Positions 53,806 through 62,035 of a stretch of 64,000 bases of DNA are shown here, in pieces. Source of the DNA: Microvirga sesbaniae (lineage in GTDB: Bacteria > Pseudomonadota > Alphaproteobacteria > Rhizobiales > Beijerinckiaceae); NCBI RefSeq assembly GCF_025460805.1, contig NZ_JAMXFJ010000009.1:1-64000 (forward strand), written 5' to 3'. Position numbers and translations under genes: made by a program. Numbering within the stretch: position 1 is the stretch's first letter; the number at the start of each line of letters is the position of its first letter. The notes beneath the pieces were generated by a model, which saw nothing but the letters and a program-made list of their open reading frames with translations, ran no database searches and was not told where the DNA came from.

Positions 53806-55287
53806 TCAAGCATTCACGGCCACCCTGAGCTCGGCTTCCGAGGTGCGGTGCGGTCGGAACTCGCCAGTGAGCCGCCCCGCCCGCATGACCAGCACGCGAT
53901 GGCTGTGGAAGAGCACCTCCGGAATCTCGTCGGAAATCATGATCACGGCGACGCCTTCCGCCGCCAGCCGCTTGACGATCTCGTAGATCCCGTCCTTAGC
54001 GCTGATATCGACCCCGACCGTGGGGCTGTCCAGGATGAGGACGCGCGGGTTGGTTGCCATCCATTTCGCCAGGACCACGCGCTGCTGGTTGCCCCCGGAG
54101 AGGGTCTTGACCGGATTCGCGGGGTCGGAAACCTTGATGCCGAGGTCCTGGATCCAGCGCCGCACGGTCTCGCGTTGCCGCTTCGGATCGATAAGGCCGA
54201 GGCGCCCCGCCAGGCGGTCGAGGACGGTCACCACGGTATTGGCCGATATCGACTGGTCGAGCACAAGGCCGAGGGTCAGGCGATCCTCGGAGACATACGC
54301 GACACCGTTCTCGATGGCCTCCCGGTTGGTGCGCATCGTGAGCGGCCGCCCTGCAATCCGAATGGTGCCCGAGTCCGCGGGGTTCATTCCGAAGAGAGAC
54401 AGCGCAAGCTCCGTTCGCCCTGAGCCGAGAAGCCCCGTGATGCCGAGGATCTCGCCCTCGTGCACCCGCAGATCGACGTTCTCGTACTCGCCGCGCCGCG
54501 TGAGGCCCTCGACCTCCAGAACGACGGGTCGCCCGGTTAGGTCGATATCCCTCAGATCGTAGCGAAATTCCTTGCCGGTCATCAGCACGGCGAGCCGGTG
54601 GTCGTCCATTTCGGCTGCGTCGTAGGTTCCGACCTTGCGCCCGTCGCGCAGCACCGTGACGCGCTCGGCGACCTCCATCACCTCGTCCAGGCGGTGGCTC
54701 ACGAAGACGACGCAGATGTTGCGCGACTTCAGCTCCCGGACAAGCGAGAGCAACGCGTCCACCTCGTGGCGGGTGAGCGATGCCGTTGGCTCATCCATGA
54801 TGACGAGGCGTGCGTCCGCGGCCATGGCCCGGCAGATCGCAACGAGTTGCCGGTCTGCAATCGAGAGCGTCTCCACACGGGCATGCAGATCGAGGACGAC
54901 GCCGATGCGCGCCATGGCGCTCCGTGCGGTCTCGTCGATCGCCCGCCAGTCCACGACCCGGGGCCGGCCGAGATGCCCGCTTACCGCAATGTTTTCGGCA
55001 ACGGTGAGGTTCGGGAAGAGAGACAGGTCCTGATAGATCACCTGGACGCCAAGCCGGGTGCTCTCGACCGGGGTGAGCCGCGTGTGCTCGGTCCCCGCGA
55101 TGACAATGCGACCGCCCGCTTCCGGTGGCTGCACGCCCGAGATGATCTTGATGAGCGTCGACTTGCCGGACCCGTTCTCGCCGACCAGGCAGTGGACTTC
55201 ACCTGCCTCGAGCGTGAGGCAGATGTCCTCCAGCGCTCGGACACCCCCAAAGCGCTTTGAGATATGCTGCAGTTCGAGGAAGGCCAT
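53806..55287 (-). CDS. Sugar ABC transporter ATPase (RbsA type), system 2
   Basis: 493 residues with two ATPase halves. First half: Walker A LVGENGSGKSTLIK, signature TLSIADRQLVAICRAMA, Walker B LVIMDEPTASLTRHEVD. Second half: TLSGGNQQRVVLAKWMATNP and VLILDSPTVGVDISAK. In the second Walker B the catalytic glutamate is replaced by serine (LDSP instead of LDEP), so that site is probably non-hydrolytic, as in some relatives. It energises system 2. SBP, ATPase and two permeases follow in transcription order, then kinase and aldolase. Confidence 0.93.
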   Translation of the reverse strand: MAFLELQHISKRFGGVRALEDICLTLEAGEVHCLVGENGSGKSTLIKIISGVQPPEAGGRIVIAGTEHTRLTPVESTRLGVQVIYQDLSLFPNLTVAENIAVSGHLGRPRVVDWRAIDETARSAMARIGVVLDLHARVETLSIADRQLVAICRAMAADARLVIMDEPTASLTRHEVDALLSLVRELKSRNICVVFVSHRLDEVMEVAERVTVLRDGRKVGTYDAAEMDDHRLAVLMTGKEFRYDLRDIDLTGRPVVLEVEGLTRRGEYENVDLRVHEGEILGITGLLGSGRTELALSLFGMNPADSGTIRIAGRPLTMRTNREAIENGVAYVSEDRLTLGLVLDQSISANTVVTVLDRLAGRLGLIDPKRQRETVRRWIQDLGIKVSDPANPVKTLSGGNQQRVVLAKWMATNPRVLILDSPTVGVDISAKDGIYEIVKRLAAEGVAVIMISDEIPEVLFHSHRVLVMRAGRLTGEFRPHRTSEAELRVAVNA

Positions 55288-55355
55288 GGAGCGGATCCTT
55301 GGTGACCGTTACCAGCGCGGGTGTCTGCCCCGCGCTGGTCGCTCGCATCCGCGGT

Positions 55356-56357
55356 TTACAGGCCCTGGGCGATCAGGCCGTCCACCGTGTCCTTGTTGAT
55401 GCGCATGATCTTGTCCACCTTGATCTGCCGCCCAGCGACATCGACTTCGGCCTTACCGAGACCGGGAATCTCGACCCCGTCCTTGATCTCCTTGCCGTCC
55501 GAAACGAGCTTGGCCACGGCCACCATGGCGTAGCCGGCGTCGGTCGGGTTCCAAAGGAATCCCTCGCGAATCGTGCCATCCATAATCAAAGGCTTGGCCT
55601 GGGAGGGGAGCACCGTGCCGACCACCGCGATCTTGCGCCCGAGCCGCTTCTCGCGCACCGCGTTGCCAGCCCCGATGGGACCATTCGACCCGAAGCCCAG
55701 GATGCCCTTGAGGTTGGGATAGGCCTTGATCACGTCCAGCGTGGTCCGGTAGCTGGTGTCGATCTCGTCCGCGCCGGGGAAACGGTCGGTGACGAGCTTC
55801 ATCTTAGGGTAATGCTCTTTCTGATAGGCGATCGCCGCATCCGCCCATTTGTTGTGGAGCGGGGTCGTGAGCGTACCGACATAGACGACGTACTCGCCCT
55901 CTTCGCCCATCTCCTGCGCAAGGCGCTTCATCTGCTCCTCGCCGAACTTCTTGGAGTCGATGAGCTCCACGTTCCAGGTGCGGCCTTCCTGTTCGGGGCC
56001 TTCATGGGTGATGACGGGAATACCAGCGGCTTGGGCCCGCTTGAGCACGGGTTCAGTGACTTTCACGTCGAGAGGAACAAGGCCGATCACGGCAACCTTC
56101 TTGGCGATCAGATCCTCCAGCAGCTTCACCTGCTGGGCCGGATCGACGTTGGCGGGGCCGACCATGGAGGCGTTCATCCCAAAGTCCTGACCGCCCTTCT
56201 TGATCCCCTTCTCGACTGCGTTGAACCAAGGAATTCCGGCAATTTTGACGACCGCTACCATCTCCTTCTGGCTTTGGGCGAAAGCCGTCACAGGCACCGC
56301 GAGGAGCCCAGCGGCAACGACGGCACCGAACGTCGAGAGCAGTTCACGCTTGTTCAT
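55356..56357 (-). CDS. Periplasmic sugar-binding protein (RhaS/LsrB-like), system 2
   Basis: 333 residues from ATG 56357, with AGGGAGG six bases upstream. Signal peptide MNKRELLSTFGAVVAAGLLAVPVTAFAQ. The mature part VAVVKIAGIPWFNAVEKGIKKGGQDFGMNASMVGPANVDPAQQVKLLEDLIAKKVAVIGLVPLD is typical of the rhamnose/AI-2 binding protein group. It is the first gene of the eleven-gene minus-strand run and lies divergent from the GntR regulator. The upstream in-frame sequence to 56540 is leader, not protein. Confidence 0.93.
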   Translation of the reverse strand: MNKRELLSTFGAVVAAGLLAVPVTAFAQSQKEMVAVVKIAGIPWFNAVEKGIKKGGQDFGMNASMVGPANVDPAQQVKLLEDLIAKKVAVIGLVPLDVKVTEPVLKRAQAAGIPVITHEGPEQEGRTWNVELIDSKKFGEEQMKRLAQEMGEEGEYVVYVGTLTTPLHNKWADAAIAYQKEHYPKMKLVTDRFPGADEIDTSYRTTLDVIKAYPNLKGILGFGSNGPIGAGNAVREKRLGRKIAVVGTVLPSQAKPLIMDGTIREGFLWNPTDAGYAMVAVAKLVSDGKEIKDGVEIPGLGKAEVDVAGRQIKVDKIMRINKDTVDGLIAQGL

Positions 56358-56916
56358 GGTTTTCCTCCCTCCAGGCCCTGAGGCCTGTATGCTTGTGTTT
56401 TTTGATTTTTCGGATCTCGGAGTGGGCCCGGGCCGCCCAGCCTGCCGGAAAGTGTAAAACGCGGGGCAATACCTCCTACGCGCGAGTGGCAGAACCCAAA
56501 AATAATACGTACCAGAGTCACCGCATGCGACAAATACCACGGGCGAGATATTTGGAATGAACGGGAGCGCAGGACTCGGCTATTTAGCATTATATTTCAC
56601 TCTTGATTCGACAGGAGCCCCTCATGGCCGGGCCGATCGGGGTGCGGCGGTGCGCCTACAACCCCGCGATCATGCCTTCCTCGTCGAGCCGATCAGCCGC
56701 GAGGAGCCGGAGCATAAGGTTTCGTGGGGCAGGGTAGCGAACCTGTAGAAAGGCGCGTAATGGTGTTGTGTTGGCGGGCACCTGAAATTGATCCGGTGCT
56801 GGGTGCCCGGCAGATGATCATGCTCTCCAAGATGGCTCACACTGCGGCATTTGCGCTAATGTCTGAACGTTGGCATCGACCGGTGTGGCTTCGAGAGAAC
56901 GCATGGAGTAGTCGCG
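56358..56916. promoter_or_regulatory. Divergent control region between the sugar operon and the GntR gene
   Basis: 559 bases without a supported gene. AT-rich stretches near 56495-56515 and 56580-56605 are the likeliest promoters. GGGCACC (56776-56782) and GGTGCCC (56802-56808) form an inverted repeat before the GntR gene. A 38-codon frame at 56624 has an AGGAG site but low-complexity product and is not called. Plus-strand 56640-56748 ends in a protein-like stretch (VEPISREEPEHKVSWGRVAN) without a start, possibly debris. Confidence 0.45.
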
Positions 56917-57690
56917 ATGGAAATCTCGGAGCAGGACAGTCAACCCGGTGATCCGGGTCAGCCGGAAGCCCGTCAGCCACTCTATCTCGCAGTCTACGGC
57001 TCACTGCGGGACGAAATCCAAGTCGGCAAATGGGAGATCGGTGCCTCCCTTCCGTCGGAGGCGGATCTGTCGGACCGGTTCCAGGTCAGCCGCATCACGA
57101 CACGCCACGCACTCCGGCTGCTCGAAGCTGATGGTTACATCAGGAAGGCGCAATCGAGGCGCCCGGTCGTCACCGCCATGGCTCCTCCCCGTCGGGAAGG
57201 CTGGTTCATGGACTCCCTCGCCGACATCGTGGCGATGGTGGGCAATGCACGTCTCGACATCGGCAGTTGGAGGCTGGAACGCTCCGCTCCAGACGCGAGG
57301 GACTTCGAACTGCCGCTCGCAGCCCGACTCCACTGCCTGCGCGGGACGCTTTCGCGTAACGGGCGGCCCTATGCCCGATCGATCATCTATTTCCCACCGG
57401 AGGTCGGGGCACGGCTGTCCCGCGGCGCTTTCGACGACGCCGTGGTCTTTCGTGTGCTCCAGCGGGAACTGGGTATCCTCATCGAGGATGTAAGGATGAC
57501 CGTTTGGGCGGAACTGGCTACGGAGGAGGATGCCCGCGATCTCAGGTGCGAGGTGGGCGACGCCATCTTGGCAACCCGATTGCTGTACCGTGACGAGAAC
57601 GAGTCCCTCATCGAGATCGCCTACAGCCGCGCCCTCGCATCCGAGGCCCGATTGTCCACCCATTTGGTCACCTCGACGAGGGATTCTTGA
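56917..57690 (+). CDS. GntR/HutC-family transcriptional regulator
   Basis: 257 residues from ATG 56917 (GGAG nine bases upstream). The N-terminal winged helix reads LYLAVYGSLRDEIQVGKWEIGASLPSEADLSDRFQVSRITTRHALRLLEADGYIRKAQSRRPVV, a standard GntR domain. The C-terminal part (about 95-250) is a UTRA/HutC-type ligand domain with LTRLLYRDENESLIEIAYSRALAS-like closing sequence. It probably controls the genes that follow and perhaps the divergent sugar operon. Candidate operators lie right after its stop. The inducer is unknown, likely a catabolite of one of the two units. Confidence 0.9.
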   Translation: MEISEQDSQPGDPGQPEARQPLYLAVYGSLRDEIQVGKWEIGASLPSEADLSDRFQVSRITTRHALRLLEADGYIRKAQSRRPVVTAMAPPRREGWFMDSLADIVAMVGNARLDIGSWRLERSAPDARDFELPLAARLHCLRGTLSRNGRPYARSIIYFPPEVGARLSRGAFDDAVVFRVLQRELGILIEDVRMTVWAELATEEDARDLRCEVGDAILATRLLYRDENESLIEIAYSRALASEARLSTHLVTSTRDS

Positions 57691-57736
57691 CAATTCCTTC
57701 GACAAAGGTTGTTATAACAAGTTGAGGGTATAACCC
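57687..57736 (+). promoter_or_regulatory. Promoter with two palindromic candidate GntR operators
   Basis: TTGACA (57687-57692) is a perfect -35 box overlapping the end of the GntR gene. A -10-like TTATAA (57712-57717) is 19 bases away and lies inside the perfect palindrome TTGTTATAACAA (57709-57720). A second inverted repeat, GGGTATAACCC (57726-57736), follows. GT-N-TA-N-AC type palindromes are usual GntR/HutC sites. Binding would block transcription of the SDR-E1 operon. Confidence 0.7.
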
Positions 57737-57770
57737 AGCCGCAAGCTCGGACGCCCTAGAGGGAAACGCC

Positions 57771-58568
57771 ATGCAGGTCGGCCTCCAAGGGAAGGTCGCA
57801 CTGGTGACTGGCGCGGCGCAAGGGATCGGCCGTTCCATAGCCGATACGCTGGCGCGAAACGGCGCGCGGGTCATCTATACGGACCTCGACTTCGATCGTG
57901 TGGCCGAGGCTGCACGCAGTTCAGCTCCGTGCAATGAAGGGCATCTCGCCTTCGCGATGAATGTCTCCGACGGCTCCGGCATCGACGCAACGGTAGCCGA
58001 GGCGGCAGAGGCCGCGGGCCGGATCGATATCCTCGTCAACAATGCCGGCATCGGCGTGAGAGCGGCAGACCGAAAGACCATCGACGAATTCCCGGTCGAT
58101 ACCTGGGAGGAGATGCTCAGGATCGATCTGACCGGTGTGTTCCGGGTCAGTCGCGCGGTCATTCCGCACATGAAGTCGCAGCGCTCCGGACGGATCATCA
58201 ACATCGCATCCGTCCTAGGCCTCGTGCCGATGCGCCTTCAAAGCTCCTACGTGGCCGCGAAGGCAGGCGTTGTGAACCTGACCCGTTCGATGGCGCTCGA
58301 GCTGGCGCCTCATGGCATCCTGGTCAACGGGATCGCTCCGGGCTCGACGGCAACGGAAGGCTGGAAACGCTGGATCGGTGCCGCAGAAAGCGAGGAGCTC
58401 GACCTCCACGCGAGGCTGCTGTCGCATATCCCCCTGGGGAGGCCCGCCTCGACGCAGGAAATCGCGAATGGCGCGCTTTTCCTGGCGGCCCCGGAAAGCT
58501 CCTACATTACGGGGCATGTCCTTCCCATCGATGGCGGTTGGACCGCCGGCTTCGCGCGGGATTTCTGA
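57771..58568 (+). CDS. Short-chain dehydrogenase/reductase
   Basis: 265 residues of a classical SDR. Cofactor motif TGAAQGIGRS near residue 14, the acidic residue DLD after beta-2 suggesting NAD preference, NNAG, and catalytic S-Y-K in IASVLGLVPMRLQSSYVAAKAGVV. The ending ITGHVLPIDGGWTAGF is standard. It oxidises or reduces a hydroxy compound; the substrate is unknown. It is the first gene after the operator region and ends three bases before the E1 fusion, so it should act in the same pathway, possibly producing the 2-oxo acid or hydroxyketone used by E1. Confidence 0.9.
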   Translation: MQVGLQGKVALVTGAAQGIGRSIADTLARNGARVIYTDLDFDRVAEAARSSAPCNEGHLAFAMNVSDGSGIDATVAEAAEAAGRIDILVNNAGIGVRAADRKTIDEFPVDTWEEMLRIDLTGVFRVSRAVIPHMKSQRSGRIINIASVLGLVPMRLQSSYVAAKAGVVNLTRSMALELAPHGILVNGIAPGSTATEGWKRWIGAAESEELDLHARLLSHIPLGRPASTQEIANGALFLAAPESSYITGHVLPIDGGWTAGFARDF

Positions 58569-58571
58569 ACC

Positions 58572-60998
58572 ATGGCGCAATTGCAGCGGAACATCGGTCG
58601 CGAAGAACTCAGCAACCGGCTTCCGCTGCCGGAGGGGCTCTCCGCCCAAGCGATGCTTGATCTCTACAGGAGCATGGTCCTCCTGAGGAAGTTCGAGCTG
58701 GCAGCGCAGGTCGCGTGCCGCACCGGAGAGACGCCTGGCTTCCTCCACCTTTATGTGGGCCAGGAGGCGACTGCCTCTGGCATCTGCGCTCACCTGCGGC
58801 CGACCGACTGGATCACGTCCACGCATCGCGGCCATGGGCATGCGCTGGCGAAGGGCATGGATCCGAGCGTGCTCATGGCGGAGCTCTATGGGAAGCACGA
58901 CGGGTGCTGCGGCGGCCGCGGCGGCACCATGCACCTGTACGATCCGACGATCGGACTCTTCGGGACGAATGGTCTGGTGGGAGGAGGGATTCCCTCGGCG
59001 GTCGGGGCTGCCATCAGCGCCAAGTATCGGGGCACGCGGGACGTCTCGGTCGCCTTCTTCGGGGACGGAGCGACCAATCATGCCGCCTTCCATGAAGCGC
59101 TGAACTTCGCCGGGGTGAGGCGGGCTCCCGTCGTGCTGGTCTGCGAGAACAATCTCTATGCGACGGCAACCGCGCTCTCGTCGGTCACCCTCAACCCCGA
59201 GATCGCGAGCCGGGCGGCTGCCTATGGCATTCCAGGCATCGCCGTCGACGGCAACGACGTGATAGCGGTCTGGCAGGCGGCCCGCGACGCGGTGGAGCGC
59301 GCCCGAAACGGACATGGGCCGACGCTCATCGAGGCGAAAACCTACCGCACCGTCGGCCATCACGAGGGCGATCCCGTGATCGGCATTTACCGGACCCAGG
59401 AGGAGGTGGACGAGTGGACAAGGCGGTGTCCGGTCGAGACCTTCAGGCGCCGGATCGTGGAGGACTACGCGATCGTCACGGGACGTGAGCTCGACCGGAT
59501 CGACGCTTCCGTCGACGCCTCGGTCATGGCTGCCATCGACTATGCCCGCCGGTCGCCCGCACCGGAGCCGGAGACCTATTCGCTTCACGTCTTCGCGGAT
59601 CCGATCAACCCGACCGAGGCGACGGCAGCGATGCCCCGAGGCCGTCCCACGGTCGAGACGGGGTGGCTCGACGCCGTCAGGGACGGAATCGCCGAGGAGA
59701 TGCGTCGCAACCGCGACCTGATCTATTTCGGGGAGGGGACCGGCGAGCGCGGGGGCACCTTTGCGCACACCAAAGGATTGTACCAGGAATTCGGCGGGGA
59801 TCGCATGGTCGACACGCCGATCTCGGAACTCGGCTTCACCGGCGCGGCGCTCGGGGCGTCCGCCACGGGCACTCGCTGCATCGCGGATCTCATGTTCGCG
59901 GACTTCCTGTTCGAGGCGGCCGGACAGATCGTCCTGCAGGCAGCGAAACTGCGCTACATGTCGAACGGCCAGATGCAGGCTCCCATGGTCGTTCGCGTCG
60001 GCGCAGGAGCGGTTCGGTCGGCAGGCCCGCACCACTCGGGCACCTACCATCCGGTCTGGGCGCACGTTCCGGGGCTCGTCGTCTGCCTTCCTTCAACGCC
60101 TGCCGATGCCAAGGGGCTGATGAAGACGGCCCTCAGGGCGCGCGATCCAGTCATCATGCTGGAGACGAAGGCATTGTTCTCGTCGAAGGGTCCTGTGCCG
60201 CAAGGCGAGCATTTCGTGCCCTTCGGGCTCGCCCGAATTGCCCGGAAGGGGACTGACCTCACCATCGCCAGCGCCGGGCAACTCGTAATCAAGTCACTTG
60301 AGGCCGCCGACATCCTGGCCGAGGACGGCATCTCCGTTGAAGTCATCGATTTGCGAACGATTCAACCGCTGGACGTGGAAACCGTGGCCGACAGCGTCAG
60401 GCGCACCCATCGCCTTCTCGTCGTGGACGAGGCCTATGCAATGTTCGGGGTCGGCGCCGAGCTCGGCCAATCCATGAACGAACTCTGCTTCGATCATCTG
60501 GACGCGCCCGTCGCCCGTCTTCACACGGCGCCCGTGACTCACCCCTTCGCGCCGTCTCTCGAAGGCGCCATGCTCGTATCGACGGATCGCATTGTCGCCG
60601 CTGCGAGGAGGCTTCTGCGCGGTGAGGTCGATCCCATCGACCGGGCGGGCCGGTTTGCCGCTGCCGGACGTGGGGCGGCAGAGGAGGTCGATCATCTCCC
60701 GGTTCGTCAAACCCGGCCTCATGTCGAAGCTGTGGCGCCCATGCGCGGCACTATCGAAGGTATTCCGATCACGATGCCCTTCGGCGACCTGACGGTCAAT
60801 GAAGGCAAGCTCGTCAAATGGTACCGCCGTCTCGGGGACAGCGTCGCTCAGGGCGATCATGTAGCGGATATCGAGACGGACAAGGCTGTCGTCGAGATCG
60901 AATCCCCCGCCAGCGGAGTTCTCGCCGAGATAATGGCGGCGGATGGGGCGACGGTGGCCATGGGATCTCCCATCGGGATCGTTCGGGAGGCGAGCTGA
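58572..60998 (+). CDS. 2-oxoacid/acetoin dehydrogenase E1alpha-E1beta-lipoyl fusion
   Basis: 808 residues joining three modules. E1alpha (about 20-340): the thiamine diphosphate motif GDGATNHAAFHEALNF (G164-D165-G166) to ENN at 192-194. E1beta (about 365-690): FGEGTGERGGTFAHTKGLYQEFGGDRMVDTPISELGFTGAALGASATG and VIDLRTIQPLDVETVADSVRRTHRLLVVDEA. Lipoyl domain (about 730-808): ITMPFGDLTVNEGKLVKWYRRLGDSVAQGD with lipoylated K771 in ETDKAVVEIESPASG. It would decarboxylate a 2-oxo acid or cleave an acyloin and acylate its own lipoyl arm. No E2 catalytic or E3 gene is adjacent, so they must be encoded elsewhere or in the next region. Confidence 0.9.
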   Translation: MAQLQRNIGREELSNRLPLPEGLSAQAMLDLYRSMVLLRKFELAAQVACRTGETPGFLHLYVGQEATASGICAHLRPTDWITSTHRGHGHALAKGMDPSVLMAELYGKHDGCCGGRGGTMHLYDPTIGLFGTNGLVGGGIPSAVGAAISAKYRGTRDVSVAFFGDGATNHAAFHEALNFAGVRRAPVVLVCENNLYATATALSSVTLNPEIASRAAAYGIPGIAVDGNDVIAVWQAARDAVERARNGHGPTLIEAKTYRTVGHHEGDPVIGIYRTQEEVDEWTRRCPVETFRRRIVEDYAIVTGRELDRIDASVDASVMAAIDYARRSPAPEPETYSLHVFADPINPTEATAAMPRGRPTVETGWLDAVRDGIAEEMRRNRDLIYFGEGTGERGGTFAHTKGLYQEFGGDRMVDTPISELGFTGAALGASATGTRCIADLMFADFLFEAAGQIVLQAAKLRYMSNGQMQAPMVVRVGAGAVRSAGPHHSGTYHPVWAHVPGLVVCLPSTPADAKGLMKTALRARDPVIMLETKALFSSKGPVPQGEHFVPFGLARIARKGTDLTIASAGQLVIKSLEAADILAEDGISVEVIDLRTIQPLDVETVADSVRRTHRLLVVDEAYAMFGVGAELGQSMNELCFDHLDAPVARLHTAPVTHPFAPSLEGAMLVSTDRIVAAARRLLRGEVDPIDRAGRFAAAGRGAAEEVDHLPVRQTRPHVEAVAPMRGTIEGIPITMPFGDLTVNEGKLVKWYRRLGDSVAQGDHVADIETDKAVVEIESPASGVLAEIMAADGATVAMGSPIGIVREAS

Positions 60999-62035
60999 TG
61001 CGCATATTGCTGTCTCAATTCAGGTATCCCGATGATCGACTCGAGCGGCAGACGTTAGGCCGCGAAGGCGAACTCATCGTGCAAACCGGCAGCGGTGGCG
61101 CGTGGTCCACAATGCCGGACGATGTGCGTGCGAGCATCGATGGCATCATTCACTCTCCCCCGGGCACGGACGTGGATGGCCGCCCCTCGGACTACCCAAA
61201 CGCCAGGGCGCTTGTCCGATCCGGGGTCGGGTATGACGGGCTGGACCTTGAGGCCTGGGGCCGCAACGGCACGGCCGTCTTCAACGTACCGGATTACGGC
61301 ACCTCGGAAGTCGCCGATCACGCGATCGGTCTGATGCTGGCACTCACCCGGGGGGTGGTGACCTACAACGATGCCATACGCGCCGACCCGGCGACCGGTT
61401 GGACGCAGGGCATCGCGCCTGCCGTTCGCCGGCTGAGGGACGCCGTTTTCGGGATCGTGGGTCTTGGCCGCATCGGGTTGGCCGCTGCGATGCGGGCCCG
61501 CTCCTTCGGCATGCGGATCGCCTTCTACGATCCGTACCTTCCATCCGGCATGGAGATCGCCGTCGGGGCGCAGCGATGCGCCAGCCTCCATGAGTTGATG
61601 GCGATCTCCGACGTCGTCAGCATCCACGCGCCCTCGAGCGAGGCGACTCGTGGTCTTATCGGCGCAGAGGCGCTGGCGCACGCAAAACCCGATCTTATCC
61701 TGATCAACACCGCACGCGGCTCGATCGTCGATCTCGACGCGTTGCACGACGCTCTCAGGACGGGGCGGATCATGGCCGCCGGGCTTGACGTCCTGTCGAA
61801 GGAGCCGGCGGACCCTGCGCATCCGCTGATCGACGCCTGGCGCCGCAGAGACGAGTGGTTGTCAGGGCGTTTGGTGCTCACGCCTCATGCCGCCTTCTAT
61901 TCGCCTTCATCCGTCATCGACATGCGTGTGAAGAGCATGGAGACCGTCCTCCGGCACCTCCGCAGCGGAGACCTCGCCAACTGCGTCAACAGGGAGTTTC
62001 TCGTGCGCCGCCCGGCGCGAAACGGGGAAGAATGA
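60998..62035 (+). CDS. D-2-hydroxyacid dehydrogenase (C-terminal-binding-protein-like)
   Basis: 345 residues; the ATG overlaps the E1 stop in TGATG, with GGGAGG seven bases upstream. NAD motif VFGIVGLGRIGLAAAMRARSFGMRIAFYDPY. The catalytic arginine is in INTARGSIVDLDAL, glutamate in LSKEPADP, histidine in LTPHAAFY. The first 100 residues are shorter than in lactate or glycerate dehydrogenases. It interconverts a 2-hydroxy acid and 2-oxo acid, which could be the E1 substrate. It is coupled to the ABC permease downstream through an ATGA overlap, so metabolism and uptake are one operon. Confidence 0.9.
   Translation: MRILLSQFRYPDDRLERQTLGREGELIVQTGSGGAWSTMPDDVRASIDGIIHSPPGTDVDGRPSDYPNARALVRSGVGYDGLDLEAWGRNGTAVFNVPDYGTSEVADHAIGLMLALTRGVVTYNDAIRADPATGWTQGIAPAVRRLRDAVFGIVGLGRIGLAAAMRARSFGMRIAFYDPYLPSGMEIAVGAQRCASLHELMAISDVVSIHAPSSEATRGLIGAEALAHAKPDLILINTARGSIVDLDALHDALRTGRIMAAGLDVLSKEPADPAHPLIDAWRRRDEWLSGRLVLTPHAAFYSPSSVIDMRVKSMETVLRHLRSGDLANCVNREFLVRRPARNGEE

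Noticed and set aside
56624..56740. A 38-codon frame with a good AGGAG site before the GntR gene
   Set aside because: The product is serine/arginine-rich, low in complexity and has no conserved feature, so the site is likely fortuitous.
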